This document shows positions 7,550 to 15,734 of a DNA stretch of 64,000 nt, one piece after another. Position 1 is the stretch's first letter; every line of letters begins with the position of its first letter. This stretch comes from Azospirillum sp. TSA2s (GTDB lineage: Bacteria; Pseudomonadota; Alphaproteobacteria; Azospirillales; Azospirillaceae). Under the pieces are notes generated by a model. That model ran no database searches and was not told the origin of the DNA. It saw nothing but the letters and a program-made list of their open reading frames with translations. The position numbers and the translations under genes are program-made. The stretch lies in the NCBI RefSeq assembly GCF_004923315.1, contig NZ_CP039650.1, forward strand, positions 1,129,501 through 1,193,500. The letters are read 5' to 3'.

Positions 7550-9544
7550 GTGATCCCCGAACTCGGCCATTACGCGCTGGTGCTGGCGCTGTTCGTCGCG
7601 CTGGTGCAGTCGGTCCCGCCGCTGGTCGGCGCCGCCACCCGCAACACCGCCTGGATGAACGTCGCGGTGCCCGCGGCGATCGCCCAGATGATGCTGGTGC
7701 TGATCGCCTACGGCGCCCTGACCTGGGCGCATGTGGTGTCCGATTTCAGCGTGCTGAACGTGGTGCAGAACAGCCACTCGGCCAAGCCGATGCTCTACAA
7801 GGTGTCGGGCGTCTGGGGCAACCACGAGGGCTCGATGATGCTGTGGATCGTCATGCTGACGATCTTCGGCGCTGCCGTGGCCGTGTTCGGGCGCAACCTG
7901 CCGCCGACGCTGAAGGCGCGGGTTCTGGCGGTCCAGGGTCTGATCGGGGTCGGTTTCCTGCTGTTCATCCTGATCACCTCCAACCCCTTCATCCGCGTGG
8001 TCCCGGCGCCGCTGGACGGCAACGACCTGAACCCACTGCTGCAGGACCCCGGCCTCGCCTTCCACCCGCCCTTCCTCTATGCCGGCTATGTCGGATTCTC
8101 CATGGCCTTCTCGTTCGCGGTCGCCGCGTTGATCGAGGGGCGGGTCGATCCCGCCTGGGCGCGCTGGGTGCGGCCCTGGACGCTGGCGGCATGGTCGACC
8201 CTGACCATGGGCATCGCGATGGGCTCCTGGTGGGCCTATTACGAGCTGGGCTGGGGCGGCTGGTGGTATTGGGACCCGGTGGAGAACGCCTCCTTCATGC
8301 CCTGGCTGGCCGGCACCGCGCTCTTGCACTCCGCCATCGTGGTGGAGAAGCGTGACGCGCTGAAGAGCTGGACCATCCTGCTGTCCATCGTCACCTTCTC
8401 GCTGTCGCTGATGGGCACCTTCCTGGTGCGCTCCGGCATCCTGACCTCGGTCCATGCCTTCGCCGTCGATCCCAAGCGCGGCATCTTCATCCTGGTGCTG
8501 CTGGCGGTCGCCACCGGCGGCTCGCTTCTGCTCTACAGCCTGCGGGCGCCGTCGCTGAAGGCGGGCGGGCTGTTCGCACCGATCAGCCGCGAAGGCGCGC
8601 TGGTGCTGAACAACCTGCTGCTGTCCACCGCGACGGCGACGGTGTTCATCGGCACGCTCTATCCGCTGTTCCTCGACATCATGAAGCTGGGCAAGGTGTC
8701 GGTCGGCGCCCCCTTCTTCAACGCCACCTTCGTTCCGGTCGCCATTCCGGTGGTGATCGCCATGGTGGTCGGTCCCTACCTGTCGTGGAAGCGGGCGGAT
8801 CTGGGGGCGGCGCTGACCCGGCTGTGGGTGGCCGGCGTCGCCGTGGTGATCGCCGTCGCCATCACCGCCTATGTCAAGGCGGGCGGCGGGCCGCTGATGG
8901 CGCTGGTCGGCATCGCGCTCGCCGCCTGGGCCTTCGTCGGCTCGCTGGTCGAGTTCGCCGACCGCATCGCCCTGTTCCGCACCTCGTTCCGCAACAGCTG
9001 GAACCGTGCGGTGCATCTGCCGCGCAGCGCCTGGGGCATGACCATCGCCCATGCCAGCATCGGCCTGTCGATCCTGGGCATGACCGGCACCTCCGCCTGG
9101 CAGACGGAATCCATCACGTCGATGAAGCCGGGCGACCAGACCAACGTCGCCGGCTACGAGTTCCACTTCGACAGCGTCGGGCTGGTGAACGGCCCGAACT
9201 TCAAGGCGGAGCGCGGCATCTTCACGGTGACGAAGGACGGCCGGCCCATCGCCACGCTGGAGCCGGAGCGCCGCAGCTACAGCACCACCCGCATGACCAC
9301 CACGGAATCGGCCATCCACACCACGGTCTTCTCCGACCTGTATGTGGCGCTGGGCGACCCGACGCAGAACGGCACCGCCTGGATCGTCCGCATCTATCAC
9401 CACCCGCTGGTGCCGTGGATCTGGATCGGCGGCGTCGGGATGATGCTGGGCGGGCTGGTGAGCCTGACCGACCGTCGCTTCCGCATCGGCGCGCCCGAAC
9501 GCCGCCGGGTGGCCGGAAAATCGGCCCCGCTTCCGGCCGAATGA
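7550..9544 (+). CDS. ccmF: Heme lyase CcmF/NrfE family
   Basis: CcmF takes heme from CcmE, reduces it and attaches it to apocytochrome c with CcmH. The 664-residue polytopic protein has the WWD domain (ELGWGGWWYWDPVENASF near residue 233) and conserved periplasmic His residues. The length matches the family. The start is GTG at 7550, seven bases after ccmE, with AAGGAG in the end of ccmE as ribosome site. The last membrane segment (WIGGVGMMLGGLVSLTDRR) is followed by a short basic tail. ccmG starts 13 bp downstream. Confidence 0.96.
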   Translation: MIPELGHYALVLALFVALVQSVPPLVGAATRNTAWMNVAVPAAIAQMMLVLIAYGALTWAHVVSDFSVLNVVQNSHSAKPMLYKVSGVWGNHEGSMMLWIVMLTIFGAAVAVFGRNLPPTLKARVLAVQGLIGVGFLLFILITSNPFIRVVPAPLDGNDLNPLLQDPGLAFHPPFLYAGYVGFSMAFSFAVAALIEGRVDPAWARWVRPWTLAAWSTLTMGIAMGSWWAYYELGWGGWWYWDPVENASFMPWLAGTALLHSAIVVEKRDALKSWTILLSIVTFSLSLMGTFLVRSGILTSVHAFAVDPKRGIFILVLLAVATGGSLLLYSLRAPSLKAGGLFAPISREGALVLNNLLLSTATATVFIGTLYPLFLDIMKLGKVSVGAPFFNATFVPVAIPVVIAMVVGPYLSWKRADLGAALTRLWVAGVAVVIAVAITAYVKAGGGPLMALVGIALAAWAFVGSLVEFADRIALFRTSFRNSWNRAVHLPRSAWGMTIAHASIGLSILGMTGTSAWQTESITSMKPGDQTNVAGYEFHFDSVGLVNGPNFKAERGIFTVTKDGRPIATLEPERRSYSTTRMTTTESAIHTTVFSDLYVALGDPTQNGTAWIVRIYHHPLVPWIWIGGVGMMLGGLVSLTDRRFRIGAPERRRVAGKSAPLPAE

Positions 9545-9557
9545 GGACCAAGACACG

Positions 9558-10112
9558 ATGCGCCGCCTTCTGTACCTGCTGCCCTTCCTGCTGTTCATCG
9601 GGGTGGGCGTGGCCTTCTACCTGGGGTTCGAGCGTGACCCGCGCGACATCCCGTCGGCCCTGATCGACAAGCCGGCCCCGACCTTCGACCTGCCGGCGAT
9701 CCCGGGCCAGATGGTCCAAGGTCAGCCCGCCACCGCCGGCCTGTCCTCGGCCAAGCTGAGCGGCGACGTGACGCTGGTGAACGTCTTCGCCTCCTGGTGC
9801 ATCCCCTGCAAGGCGGAGCATCCCGTCATCACCCGCCTGTCGCGGGAGCAGGGGGTGACGGTCTACGGCATCAACTACAAGGACAAGCCGGAGGACGCGC
9901 TGACCTGGCTGTCGCGCAACGGCAACCCCTATGCCGCCATCGGCGCCGACCAGGACGGCCGGGTGTCGATCGACTGGGGCGTCTACGGCGTGCCGGAAAG
10001 CTACCTGATCGACCGCAAGGGCCGCATCCGCTACAAACATGTCGGCCCGCTGACCCCGCAGGTGGTGGAGGAGCAGATCCTCCCCATGGTCAAGCATCTG
10101 AGGCAGGGCTGA
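9558..10112 (+). CDS. ccmG: Thiol:disulfide interchange protein DsbE / CcmG
   Basis: CcmG is a membrane-tethered periplasmic thioredoxin that keeps apocytochrome c or CcmH cysteines reduced. The 184-residue product has an N-terminal membrane anchor (LLYLLPFLLFIGVGVAFYLG) and the active site WCIPC (Cys81, Cys84), followed by the cis-Pro segment GVPESYLIDRKGRI. The length is typical. Its stop TGA shares bases with the ATG of ccmH (10112), which implies coupled translation. Confidence 0.95.
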   Translation: MRRLLYLLPFLLFIGVGVAFYLGFERDPRDIPSALIDKPAPTFDLPAIPGQMVQGQPATAGLSSAKLSGDVTLVNVFASWCIPCKAEHPVITRLSREQGVTVYGINYKDKPEDALTWLSRNGNPYAAIGADQDGRVSIDWGVYGVPESYLIDRKGRIRYKHVGPLTPQVVEEQILPMVKHLRQG

Positions 10113-10594
10113 TGAAGCGCATCCTTCTCGCCGCCCTGCTGGCGCTGTCGGCCTTGTCCCCCGCCATCACGCCCGCCCTGGCCGTCCAGCCGGACGAGGT
10201 GCTGCAGGACCCGGCGCTGGAATCGCGCGCCCGCGCCATCAGCCAGGAGCTGCGCTGCCTCGTCTGCCAGAACCAGTCGATCGACGACAGCAACGCGCCG
10301 CTGGCCCGCGACCTGCGCGTCCTGGTGCGCGACCGGCTGAAGGCCGGCGACAGCGACGACAAGGTGATGGAGTTCGTCACCGACCGCTATGGCGACTATG
10401 TGCTGCTGCGTCCGCCCTTCAAGGCGACCACGCTGGTGCTGTGGATCGGCCCCTTCGCCGTGCTGCTGCTGGGTGCGGCCGGCACCTTCCTGTTCCTGCG
10501 CGGGCGGCGCGGTGTCGCCGCCGGCGCCGATACCGCTCCCCTGAGCGCGGATGAGCGGCGGCGGCTGGACGCCCTGCTGCGGAAAGACGACTGA
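10112..10594 (+). CDS. ccmH: Cytochrome c maturation protein CcmH (CycL)
   Basis: CcmH is a periplasmic oxidoreductase with an LRCLVCQNQS motif (Cys49, Cys52) that acts on the apocytochrome heme-binding cysteines. The 160-residue product has a cleavable signal (through ALA near residue 24) and a membrane helix near residue 110-130 (VLWIGPFAVLLLGAAGTF). It is the short form, with the TPR part encoded separately as ccmI, as in other alphaproteobacteria. It overlaps ccmG and ccmI by 1 and 1 base respectively. Confidence 0.94.
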   Translation: MKRILLAALLALSALSPAITPALAVQPDEVLQDPALESRARAISQELRCLVCQNQSIDDSNAPLARDLRVLVRDRLKAGDSDDKVMEFVTDRYGDYVLLRPPFKATTLVLWIGPFAVLLLGAAGTFLFLRGRRGVAAGADTAPLSADERRRLDALLRKDD

Positions 10595-12015
10595 TGCTGT
10601 TCTGGATTTTCGCCGCCGTCCTGACCGCGGCCGTTCTGCTGCTGCTGGTGCCGCCGCTGCTGCGGTCTGCCGGATCCGGCCCCGACCGCGAGGAGTTCGA
10701 CCGCGAGGTCTATCGCGACCAGCTGGACGAGCTGGAACGCGACCGGGCGCGCGGCCTGATCAACGACGCCCAGGCCGAAGCGGCCAAGGCGGAGATCGCC
10801 CGGCGCATGCTGGCGACCGCCGAGAAGGGCGGCAATGCCGGTGCACCGAAGACGGCGCGCAGCGGTCGCCTGCTGGCGGTGCTGCTGGCGCTGGTGCTGC
10901 CGGTCGGCGCGCTTGCGGTCTACGGCTCGGTCGGCCGCCCCGACCTGCCGGCCCAGCCGCTGGCCTCGCGCAATCTGGAGCAGGAGCGCGGCGGTCCGCC
11001 CAAGAGCGTGCTTGCCGCGATGGACAAGCTGAAGGCCCAGTTGGCCGAGAACCCCAATGATCTGCAGGGCTGGCTGATCCTGGGCCAGGCCTATGCCAAG
11101 ATGGGCCGCAACGCCGACGCGGCCGACGCGCTACGCCACGCCGTCGCCCTGAACAAGGACGATGTCGAGATCCAGGGCCTGTTCGGCGAGACGCTGGTCT
11201 CCGCCAACGACGGCATGGTCCCGGAAGAGGCGGTGGCCGCCTTCGACGCCGTGCTCGCCAAGGAGCCGAAGGACCCGCGCGCCCGCTTCTTCGCCGCCCT
11301 TGCCCGCTTCCAGGCCGGCGACCAGCAGGGAGCGCTGGACCGCTGGAGCGCGCTGATGGCGGAATCTCCCGCCGACGCGCCGTGGGTGCCGGTGGTCCGC
11401 GATCAGATCCGCGAGGCCGCGGTGGCGCTGAACCTCGACCCCGCCAAGGTGACGCCGCAGCCGCTTCCGCCGGAGCAGAAGGAGCAGGCGGCGCAAGGTC
11501 AGCCGGGTGGCCCGCAGACCGCTCCCAACGCCGCACCGAACGCCCCGGCCAACATGGCCGGCCAGGACGAGATGATCCGCGGCATGGTCGCCAACCTCGC
11601 CGCCCGGCTGGACGCCGATCCGTCCGATGTCGATGGCTGGCTGAAGCTCGCCCGCTCCTATGGCGTGCTGGGCGAGCCTGCCAAGGCGCTGGACGCCGCC
11701 CGCAAGGCGCGCGAGCGGGCGCCGGAGCGGGCCGACGTGCAGGTCGCCTACGCCAACGCCGTGCTGCAGACCCAGCCGCGCAACGAGACGCCGAAGCCGC
11801 TGCCGGACGAGGCGACGTCCGCCCTGCGTCTGGCGCTGAAGGCGGAGCCGGACAACAAGGACGCGCTGTGGCTGCTCGGCCTCGACGCCATGATGTCGGG
11901 CCGCAAGGACGAGGCCGAGGCCCATTGGAGCAAGCTGATCACCCAGTTCAAGCCGAGCGACCCCGAATACACCCTGTTGAAGGGGCGTTTGGACGCGTTG
12001 AAGGCGGGCGGCTGA
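10594..12015 (+). CDS. ccmI: Cytochrome c-type biogenesis protein CcmI (CycH)
   Basis: CcmI is an apocytochrome c chaperone that hands substrate to the CcmF/CcmH lyase. The 473-residue protein starts with two membrane helices (residues 2-22 and about 91-111) flanking a cytoplasmic helical loop (EFDREVYRDQLDELERD), as in the family. A long periplasmic TPR region follows (for example LQGWLILGQAYAKMGRNADA and a second set near residues 340-470). A Pro/Ala/Gln-rich linker near residues 285-325 separates two TPR blocks. It is the last ccm gene; a strong terminator lies 70 bp downstream. Confidence 0.92.
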   Translation: MLFWIFAAVLTAAVLLLLVPPLLRSAGSGPDREEFDREVYRDQLDELERDRARGLINDAQAEAAKAEIARRMLATAEKGGNAGAPKTARSGRLLAVLLALVLPVGALAVYGSVGRPDLPAQPLASRNLEQERGGPPKSVLAAMDKLKAQLAENPNDLQGWLILGQAYAKMGRNADAADALRHAVALNKDDVEIQGLFGETLVSANDGMVPEEAVAAFDAVLAKEPKDPRARFFAALARFQAGDQQGALDRWSALMAESPADAPWVPVVRDQIREAAVALNLDPAKVTPQPLPPEQKEQAAQGQPGGPQTAPNAAPNAPANMAGQDEMIRGMVANLAARLDADPSDVDGWLKLARSYGVLGEPAKALDAARKARERAPERADVQVAYANAVLQTQPRNETPKPLPDEATSALRLALKAEPDNKDALWLLGLDAMMSGRKDEAEAHWSKLITQFKPSDPEYTLLKGRLDALKAGG

Positions 12016-12084
12016 CCGCCACCGCCGCCACCATCCTGTCTTGGGACGTCTTTTCTTTCGCGTTGCGGCAACACACATTGACAG

Positions 12085-12124
12085 GGGCGGGCCGACGGGC
12101 TTTATCCGTCGGCACCGCCCTTTT
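12085..12124 (+). terminator. Rho-independent terminator after ccmI
   Basis: GGGCGG plus GCCGACGG (12085-12098) pair with CCGTCGGC, a bulged A, and CCGCCC (12106-12120) around a 7-base loop; TTTTCGTTT follows. It ends the ccm transcription unit. Confidence 0.8.
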
Positions 12125-12149
12125 CGTTTCCGCAGAAGGTTCCGCGCCG

Positions 12150-12725
12150 ATGACCCGCAGACGACTGCCCACGCCCGACGAGCGGCGCCTGTGGCGGCTC
12201 GCCATGCGCGACGCCGAACCGATGCCCGGCCGCATGGTCGAGGCTGAGCCGGAACCAGTGGCGACCATGGCGGAACTGGTGGAGGAGCCGGTGGCGACCA
12301 GCCTCGCCCCGCCGCCGACCGCACGCCGCCACCCTTCCCCGCCCGGCCCGGCCCGGCCCGGCCATCCGCCGCTGACGCCGGGTTCGACCGCCAACATCGA
12401 CCGCCGCACCGGCGACCGCTTCCGCCGCGGCGAACTGGAGATCGATGGCCGCATCGACCTGCACGGCATGACCCAGGCCCAGGCGCACAATGCGCTTGCC
12501 GCCTTCGTCCACCGCGCCTGGAACGAGGGGCGGCGCTGTGTTCTGGTCATCACCGGCAAGGGCAGTTTCGGCGGTCTGGGCGTGCTGCGTCAGGCGACCC
12601 CCCGCTGGCTGGCGGATCCGGCCCTGCGCCCGATGGTGCTGGCGATCCAGCCGGCCCGGCCGAAGGATGGCGGCGACGGCGCGCTGTATGTCTTGATCAA
12701 ACGGCGGCGCGACCGTAAGGACTGA
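12150..12725 (+). CDS. Smr/MutS2-type domain protein
   Basis: The 191-residue protein has a charged, proline-rich N-terminal half and a C-terminal Smr domain (about residues 98-187). The domain carries IDLHGMTQAQAHNALAAF, the glycine-rich VITGKGSFGGLGVLR and a final strand GALYVLIKRR. Smr domains are nucleases or nicking enzymes found in MutS2 C-termini and as stand-alone proteins; the cellular target here is unknown. The ATG at 12150 has AGAAGGT upstream. Earlier in-frame codons lie inside ccmI and its terminator. The XRE gene follows 24 bp later. Confidence 0.85.
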   Translation: MTRRRLPTPDERRLWRLAMRDAEPMPGRMVEAEPEPVATMAELVEEPVATSLAPPPTARRHPSPPGPARPGHPPLTPGSTANIDRRTGDRFRRGELEIDGRIDLHGMTQAQAHNALAAFVHRAWNEGRRCVLVITGKGSFGGLGVLRQATPRWLADPALRPMVLAIQPARPKDGGDGALYVLIKRRRDRKD

Positions 12726-12749
12726 GTCCCACACAGTCAGGGACTCCAC

Positions 12750-13148
12750 ATGACCCCGTTCGGCGAACGGGTCCGGTCGCTGCGCGACGCCAAAGGCGTG
12801 ACGCTGAAGCAGATGGCGACCGACCTGTCCATCTCGTCCGCCTATCTGTCGGCCCTGGAACATGGCAAGCGCGGCCAGCCATCGCCGCAGCTGGTCCGGC
12901 AGATCTGCGCCTATTTCGGCATCATCTGGGACGAGGCGGAGGAGCTGGAACGGCTGGCGGATCTGTCGCATCCCCGCGTGACCGTCGACACCGCGGGGCT
13001 GAGCGCGAGAGCGACCGAGCTTGCCAACCGGCTGTCGGAACGCATCGGCGATCTGGACGAGGAGCGGATCGAGGCGATCCTGGCGATTTTGGATGCGGTC
13101 CCGCCGAAGAAGGGGACGCGGCGTCGGGTGGGGGCGCGGCGGCGGTAG
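12750..13148 (+). CDS. XRE-family helix-turn-helix protein
   Basis: The 132-residue protein has an N-terminal XRE/Cro helix-turn-helix (residues 5-62) with VTLKQMATDLSISSAYLSAL and the following EHGKRGQPSPQLV. A helical C-terminal part (LSERIGDLDEERIEAILAIL) probably mediates dimerisation, and the last residues are very basic (KKGTRRRVGARRR). It sits in tandem with the Smr gene and may be co-transcribed. No operator is evident. It ends just before a repeat element that separates it from the convergent his operon. Confidence 0.85.
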   Translation: MTPFGERVRSLRDAKGVTLKQMATDLSISSAYLSALEHGKRGQPSPQLVRQICAYFGIIWDEAEELERLADLSHPRVTVDTAGLSARATELANRLSERIGDLDEERIEAILAILDAVPPKKGTRRRVGARRR

Positions 13149-13178
13149 GTCTTGTTTGAAGAGGCGTCGGCTTCGAAT

Positions 13179-13344
13179 GCCCCCACCTAACCTCCCCCGC
13201 TTCGCAGGGGAGGGACTGCCGCCGCCTTCCCGATCAAGCACTTATCCCCTCCCCTGCCCAGCTCTCGCACAAAGCTCCGCTTTGTGCTGACGCGGCAGGC
13301 GGACCGAAGGTCCGCTGAGAGCGGGGGAGGGTTAGGGTGGGGGC
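13179..13344. repeat. Intergenic hairpin repeat, subclass A copy 1 (with inserted module)
   Basis: Outer arms GCCCCCACCTAACCTCCCCC (from 13179) and GAGGGTTAGGGTGGGGGC (to 13344) are inverted copies, so the whole element can fold. Inside are CCTCCCC...GGGGAGG (13191-13213), the subclass marker GGGACTGCCGCC with AAGCACTT, and an inserted module with two stems (13267-13287, 13298-13316). Related copies lie at 33512 and 59398. It separates the convergent XRE and HIT genes and could act as a two-way terminator. Confidence 0.8.
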
Positions 13345-13360
13345 AAAACGTTGAACGCCC

Positions 13361-13729
13361 TCAAGCCTTCCCGATCATCCGTCCCAGGTCGCGGCCGGCG
13401 AACAGGTGGATGTGCAGGTGGGGCACTTCCTGATGCGCGGCCTCGCCGCAATTGGACAGGACGCGATAGCCGGGGCCGTCGGCGCCGACCATGCGGGCAA
13501 CCTCGCCCACCGCGCGGAACAGGCCGGCGATCTCGGCGTCGGACGCCTTGGCGGTGAAGTCGTCCATGTCGACGTAGGCGCCCTTGGGGATCACCAGCAC
13601 ATGGGTCGGCGCCTGCGGGTCGATGTCGTGGAAGGCGAGCGCGTGTTCGGTCTCATGCACCTTCTTGCACGGGATTTCGCCGCGCAGGATGCGGGCGAAC
13701 ACGTTGTTGGCGTCATAGCTCTTGGCCAT
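13361..13729 (-). CDS. HIT family protein (histidine triad nucleotide-binding)
   Basis: The 122-residue product is a Hint-type hydrolase that binds purine nucleotides and cleaves nucleoside phosphoramidates. The triad HLHIHLF is at residues 104-110, and the N-terminal FARILRGEIPCKKVHE is the family start. I chose the ATG at 13729 because AAGAGGA lies just upstream on its strand; a start 15 codons earlier is less likely. It is the last gene of the his operon. The same 122-residue ORF at the end of the A. brasilense his operon (ORF122) was one of the founding members of the HIT family, to my knowledge. Confidence 0.93.
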   Translation of the reverse strand: MAKSYDANNVFARILRGEIPCKKVHETEHALAFHDIDPQAPTHVLVIPKGAYVDMDDFTAKASDAEIAGLFRAVGEVARMVGADGPGYRVLSNCGEAAHQEVPHLHIHLFAGRDLGRMIGKA

Positions 13730-13770
13730 CGCATGCGTCCTCTTGTTGGGGAGTCCCGCCCAAGCCCCAT

Positions 13771-14154
13771 TCAAGCTTTACGGGACTTCTTCTCGTCGAT
13801 GCCGCTGGTGCCCTCGCGCTGGGCGAGCTTGCTCCAGACCTCCGCCGGATCCAGTCCGAGGTCGGCCCACAGCACCAGCAGGTGATAGAGCAGGTCGGCG
13901 GATTCCGCGGCCAGGGCCGCCTTGTCGCCGCGCACGGCCTCAAGGATCGCCTCCACTGCCTCCTCGCCCACCTTCTGGGCGATCTTGGCCGTGCCGCGGC
14001 TGTAGAGCTTCGCGGTGTAGGAGGTCTCCGGATCCGCCCCCTTGCGGGCCAGTACGGTGGTGAACAGCCGGTCGAGCACCTCGGCCGACGGCAGGGCCGG
14101 CGCCTTTTCGGCAGCCTTCTCCATGGCCTTCTCTACTGCCTTCTTCTCACCCAT
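13771..14154 (-). CDS. hisE: Phosphoribosyl-ATP diphosphatase HisE
   Basis: HisE converts phosphoribosyl-ATP to phosphoribosyl-AMP, step 2 of histidine synthesis. The 127-residue product contains the all-alpha MazG-like core (KVGEEAVEAILEAVRGDKAALAAESADLLYHLLVLW, residues about 59-95; the acidic residues bind Mg). It is a stand-alone HisE; the HisI cyclohydrolase that is often fused to it is not in this window. The first 25 residues are a Lys/Glu/Ala-rich extension. The ATG at 14154 overlaps the end of hisF by 8 bp; inner ATGs would remove part of the extension. Confidence 0.92.
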   Translation of the reverse strand: MGEKKAVEKAMEKAAEKAPALPSAEVLDRLFTTVLARKGADPETSYTAKLYSRGTAKIAQKVGEEAVEAILEAVRGDKAALAAESADLLYHLLVLWADLGLDPAEVWSKLAQREGTSGIDEKKSRKA

Positions 14155-14947
14155 TGGCTTTCTCCGCGGCGGCCGTCTCCACCGCCTTGGCCGGGCGCAC
14201 CGGGATGCCGGCGGCACTCAGCGCCGCCTTGGCCTGACCGATGGTGAAGGTGCCGAAATGGAAGATCGAGGCGGCGAGCACGGCGGTGGCGTGGCCCTCG
14301 CGGATGCCCTCCACCAGATGGTCGAGCGTACCGACGCCGCCCGACGCGATCACCGGAATGCGGATCGAGTCCGCCACCGTGCGCGTCAGCTCCAGGTCGA
14401 AACCGCTCTTGGTGCCGTCGCGGTCCATCGAGGTCAGCAGGATTTCGCCCGCCCCCAGCGATTCCATCCGCTTGGCCCATTCCACCGCGTCGATGCCGGT
14501 GGCGTTGCGCCCGCCATGGGTGAAGACCTCCCATTTGCCGGGAGCGACCTTCTTGGCGTCGATGGCGACGACGATGCACTGGGCGCCGAACTTCTCGGCC
14601 CCTTCGCGCACGAACTCCGGACGGTGGATCGCCGCCGTGTTGATCGACACCTTGTCGGCGCCGGCCAGCAGCAGCTTGCGGATGTCGTCCACCGTGCGCA
14701 CGCCGCCGCCGACGGTCAGCGGCATGAAGACCTGTTCCGCCGTCCGCCGCACCACGTCGAAGATGGTGTCGCGGTTCTCGTGGCTGGCGGTGATGTCGAG
14801 GAAGGTCAGCTCGTCGGCCCCCTCGCGATCATAGACGCGGGCCTGTTCCACCGGATCGCCGGCATCGACCAGATCGACGAAATTGACCCCCTTGACCACC
14901 CGGCCGTCCTTGACGTCCAGGCAGGGGATGACGCGCATCTTCAGCAT
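14147..14947 (-). CDS. hisF: Imidazole glycerol phosphate synthase cyclase subunit HisF
   Basis: HisF uses ammonia from HisH to turn PRFAR into imidazole glycerol phosphate and AICAR. The 266-residue TIM barrel has catalytic Asp11 in VIPCLDVKDG, the second acid in VVAIDAK and the phosphate loops MPLTVGGGVRT and VIASGGVGT. The C-terminus has a short Ala/Glu/Lys tail. The ATG shares bases with the hisA stop (ATGA), and its end overlaps hisE, so hisA-hisF-hisE are tightly coupled. Confidence 0.97.
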   Translation of the reverse strand: MLKMRVIPCLDVKDGRVVKGVNFVDLVDAGDPVEQARVYDREGADELTFLDITASHENRDTIFDVVRRTAEQVFMPLTVGGGVRTVDDIRKLLLAGADKVSINTAAIHRPEFVREGAEKFGAQCIVVAIDAKKVAPGKWEVFTHGGRNATGIDAVEWAKRMESLGAGEILLTSMDRDGTKSGFDLELTRTVADSIRIPVIASGGVGTLDHLVEGIREGHATAVLAASIFHFGTFTIGQAKAALSAAGIPVRPAKAVETAAAEKANG

Positions 14948-15693
14948 CAGTCGGCGTCCTCGACGGCGGGAGCGGAGAGCAGGGCCAGCGCCTCTTTCGG
15001 GTCGATCCGGCCGTCATACAGCGCACGGCCACAGATCACGCCCTCGATCCCGGTATCCTCCTCCAACTTCAGCGCCTTCAGGTCCTCGATGGAGGAGACG
15101 CCGCCCGACGCGATCACCGGGGTGGTCAGGTGGAAGGCGAGGTCGGAGGTGGACTCGACGTTGACGCCACCCATGGCGCCGTCGCGGTTGATGTCGGTGT
15201 AGATGATGGCGGCGACGCCGCAATCCTCGAACTTCAGCGCCAGATCGAGCGCCTTGATGTCGGAGGTCTCGGCCCAGCCGGCCACGGCGACATAGCCTTC
15301 GCGCGCGTCGATGCCGACGGCGACCTTGCCGGGGAACTCGCGGCAGGCGGCCTTGACCAGCTCCGGATCGCGCAACGCCACCGTGCCCAGGATGACGCGG
15401 CTGATCCCCTTCTCCAGCCACATGCCGATGGTGTTCAGATCGCGGATGCCGCCGCCGAGCTGGACCGGGATGGTCACCGACTTCAGAATGCTTTCCACCG
15501 CGGCGCCGTTCACCGGCTTGCCTTCGAAGGCGCCGTTGAGGTCGACCAGATGCAGCCATTCGAAGCCCTGGCTCTGGAACAGGCGGGCCTGTTCGCCGGG
15601 ATCGGTGTTGAAGACCGTGGCCTGGCTCATCTCGCCGCGCAGCAGGCGGACGCAGGCACCGTCCTTGAGGTCGATGGCGGGATAGATGATCAT
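14947..15693 (-). CDS. hisA: ProFAR isomerase HisA
   Basis: HisA isomerises ProFAR to PRFAR by an Amadori rearrangement (step 4 of the pathway). The 248-residue barrel starts MIIYPAIDLKDGACVRLLRG with catalytic Asp8. The second catalytic Asp is in IIYTDINRDGAMGGVN, and phosphate loops are VQLGGGIRD and VIASGGVSS. The ATG at 15693 gives the family N-terminus. It follows the acetyltransferase gene after 41 bp and overlaps hisF. Confidence 0.97.
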   Translation of the reverse strand: MIIYPAIDLKDGACVRLLRGEMSQATVFNTDPGEQARLFQSQGFEWLHLVDLNGAFEGKPVNGAAVESILKSVTIPVQLGGGIRDLNTIGMWLEKGISRVILGTVALRDPELVKAACREFPGKVAVGIDAREGYVAVAGWAETSDIKALDLALKFEDCGVAAIIYTDINRDGAMGGVNVESTSDLAFHLTTPVIASGGVSSIEDLKALKLEEDTGIEGVICGRALYDGRIDPKEALALLSAPAVEDAD

Positions 15694-15734
15694 CGCGGGC
15701 GTCTTCCTATGGCGTGGCTGGCGGTTGTCGGGCG

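Noticed and set aside
12085..12149. Smr protein start upstream, within ccmI or its terminator
   Set aside because: The in-frame extension crosses a strong terminator and overlaps ccmI in another frame.
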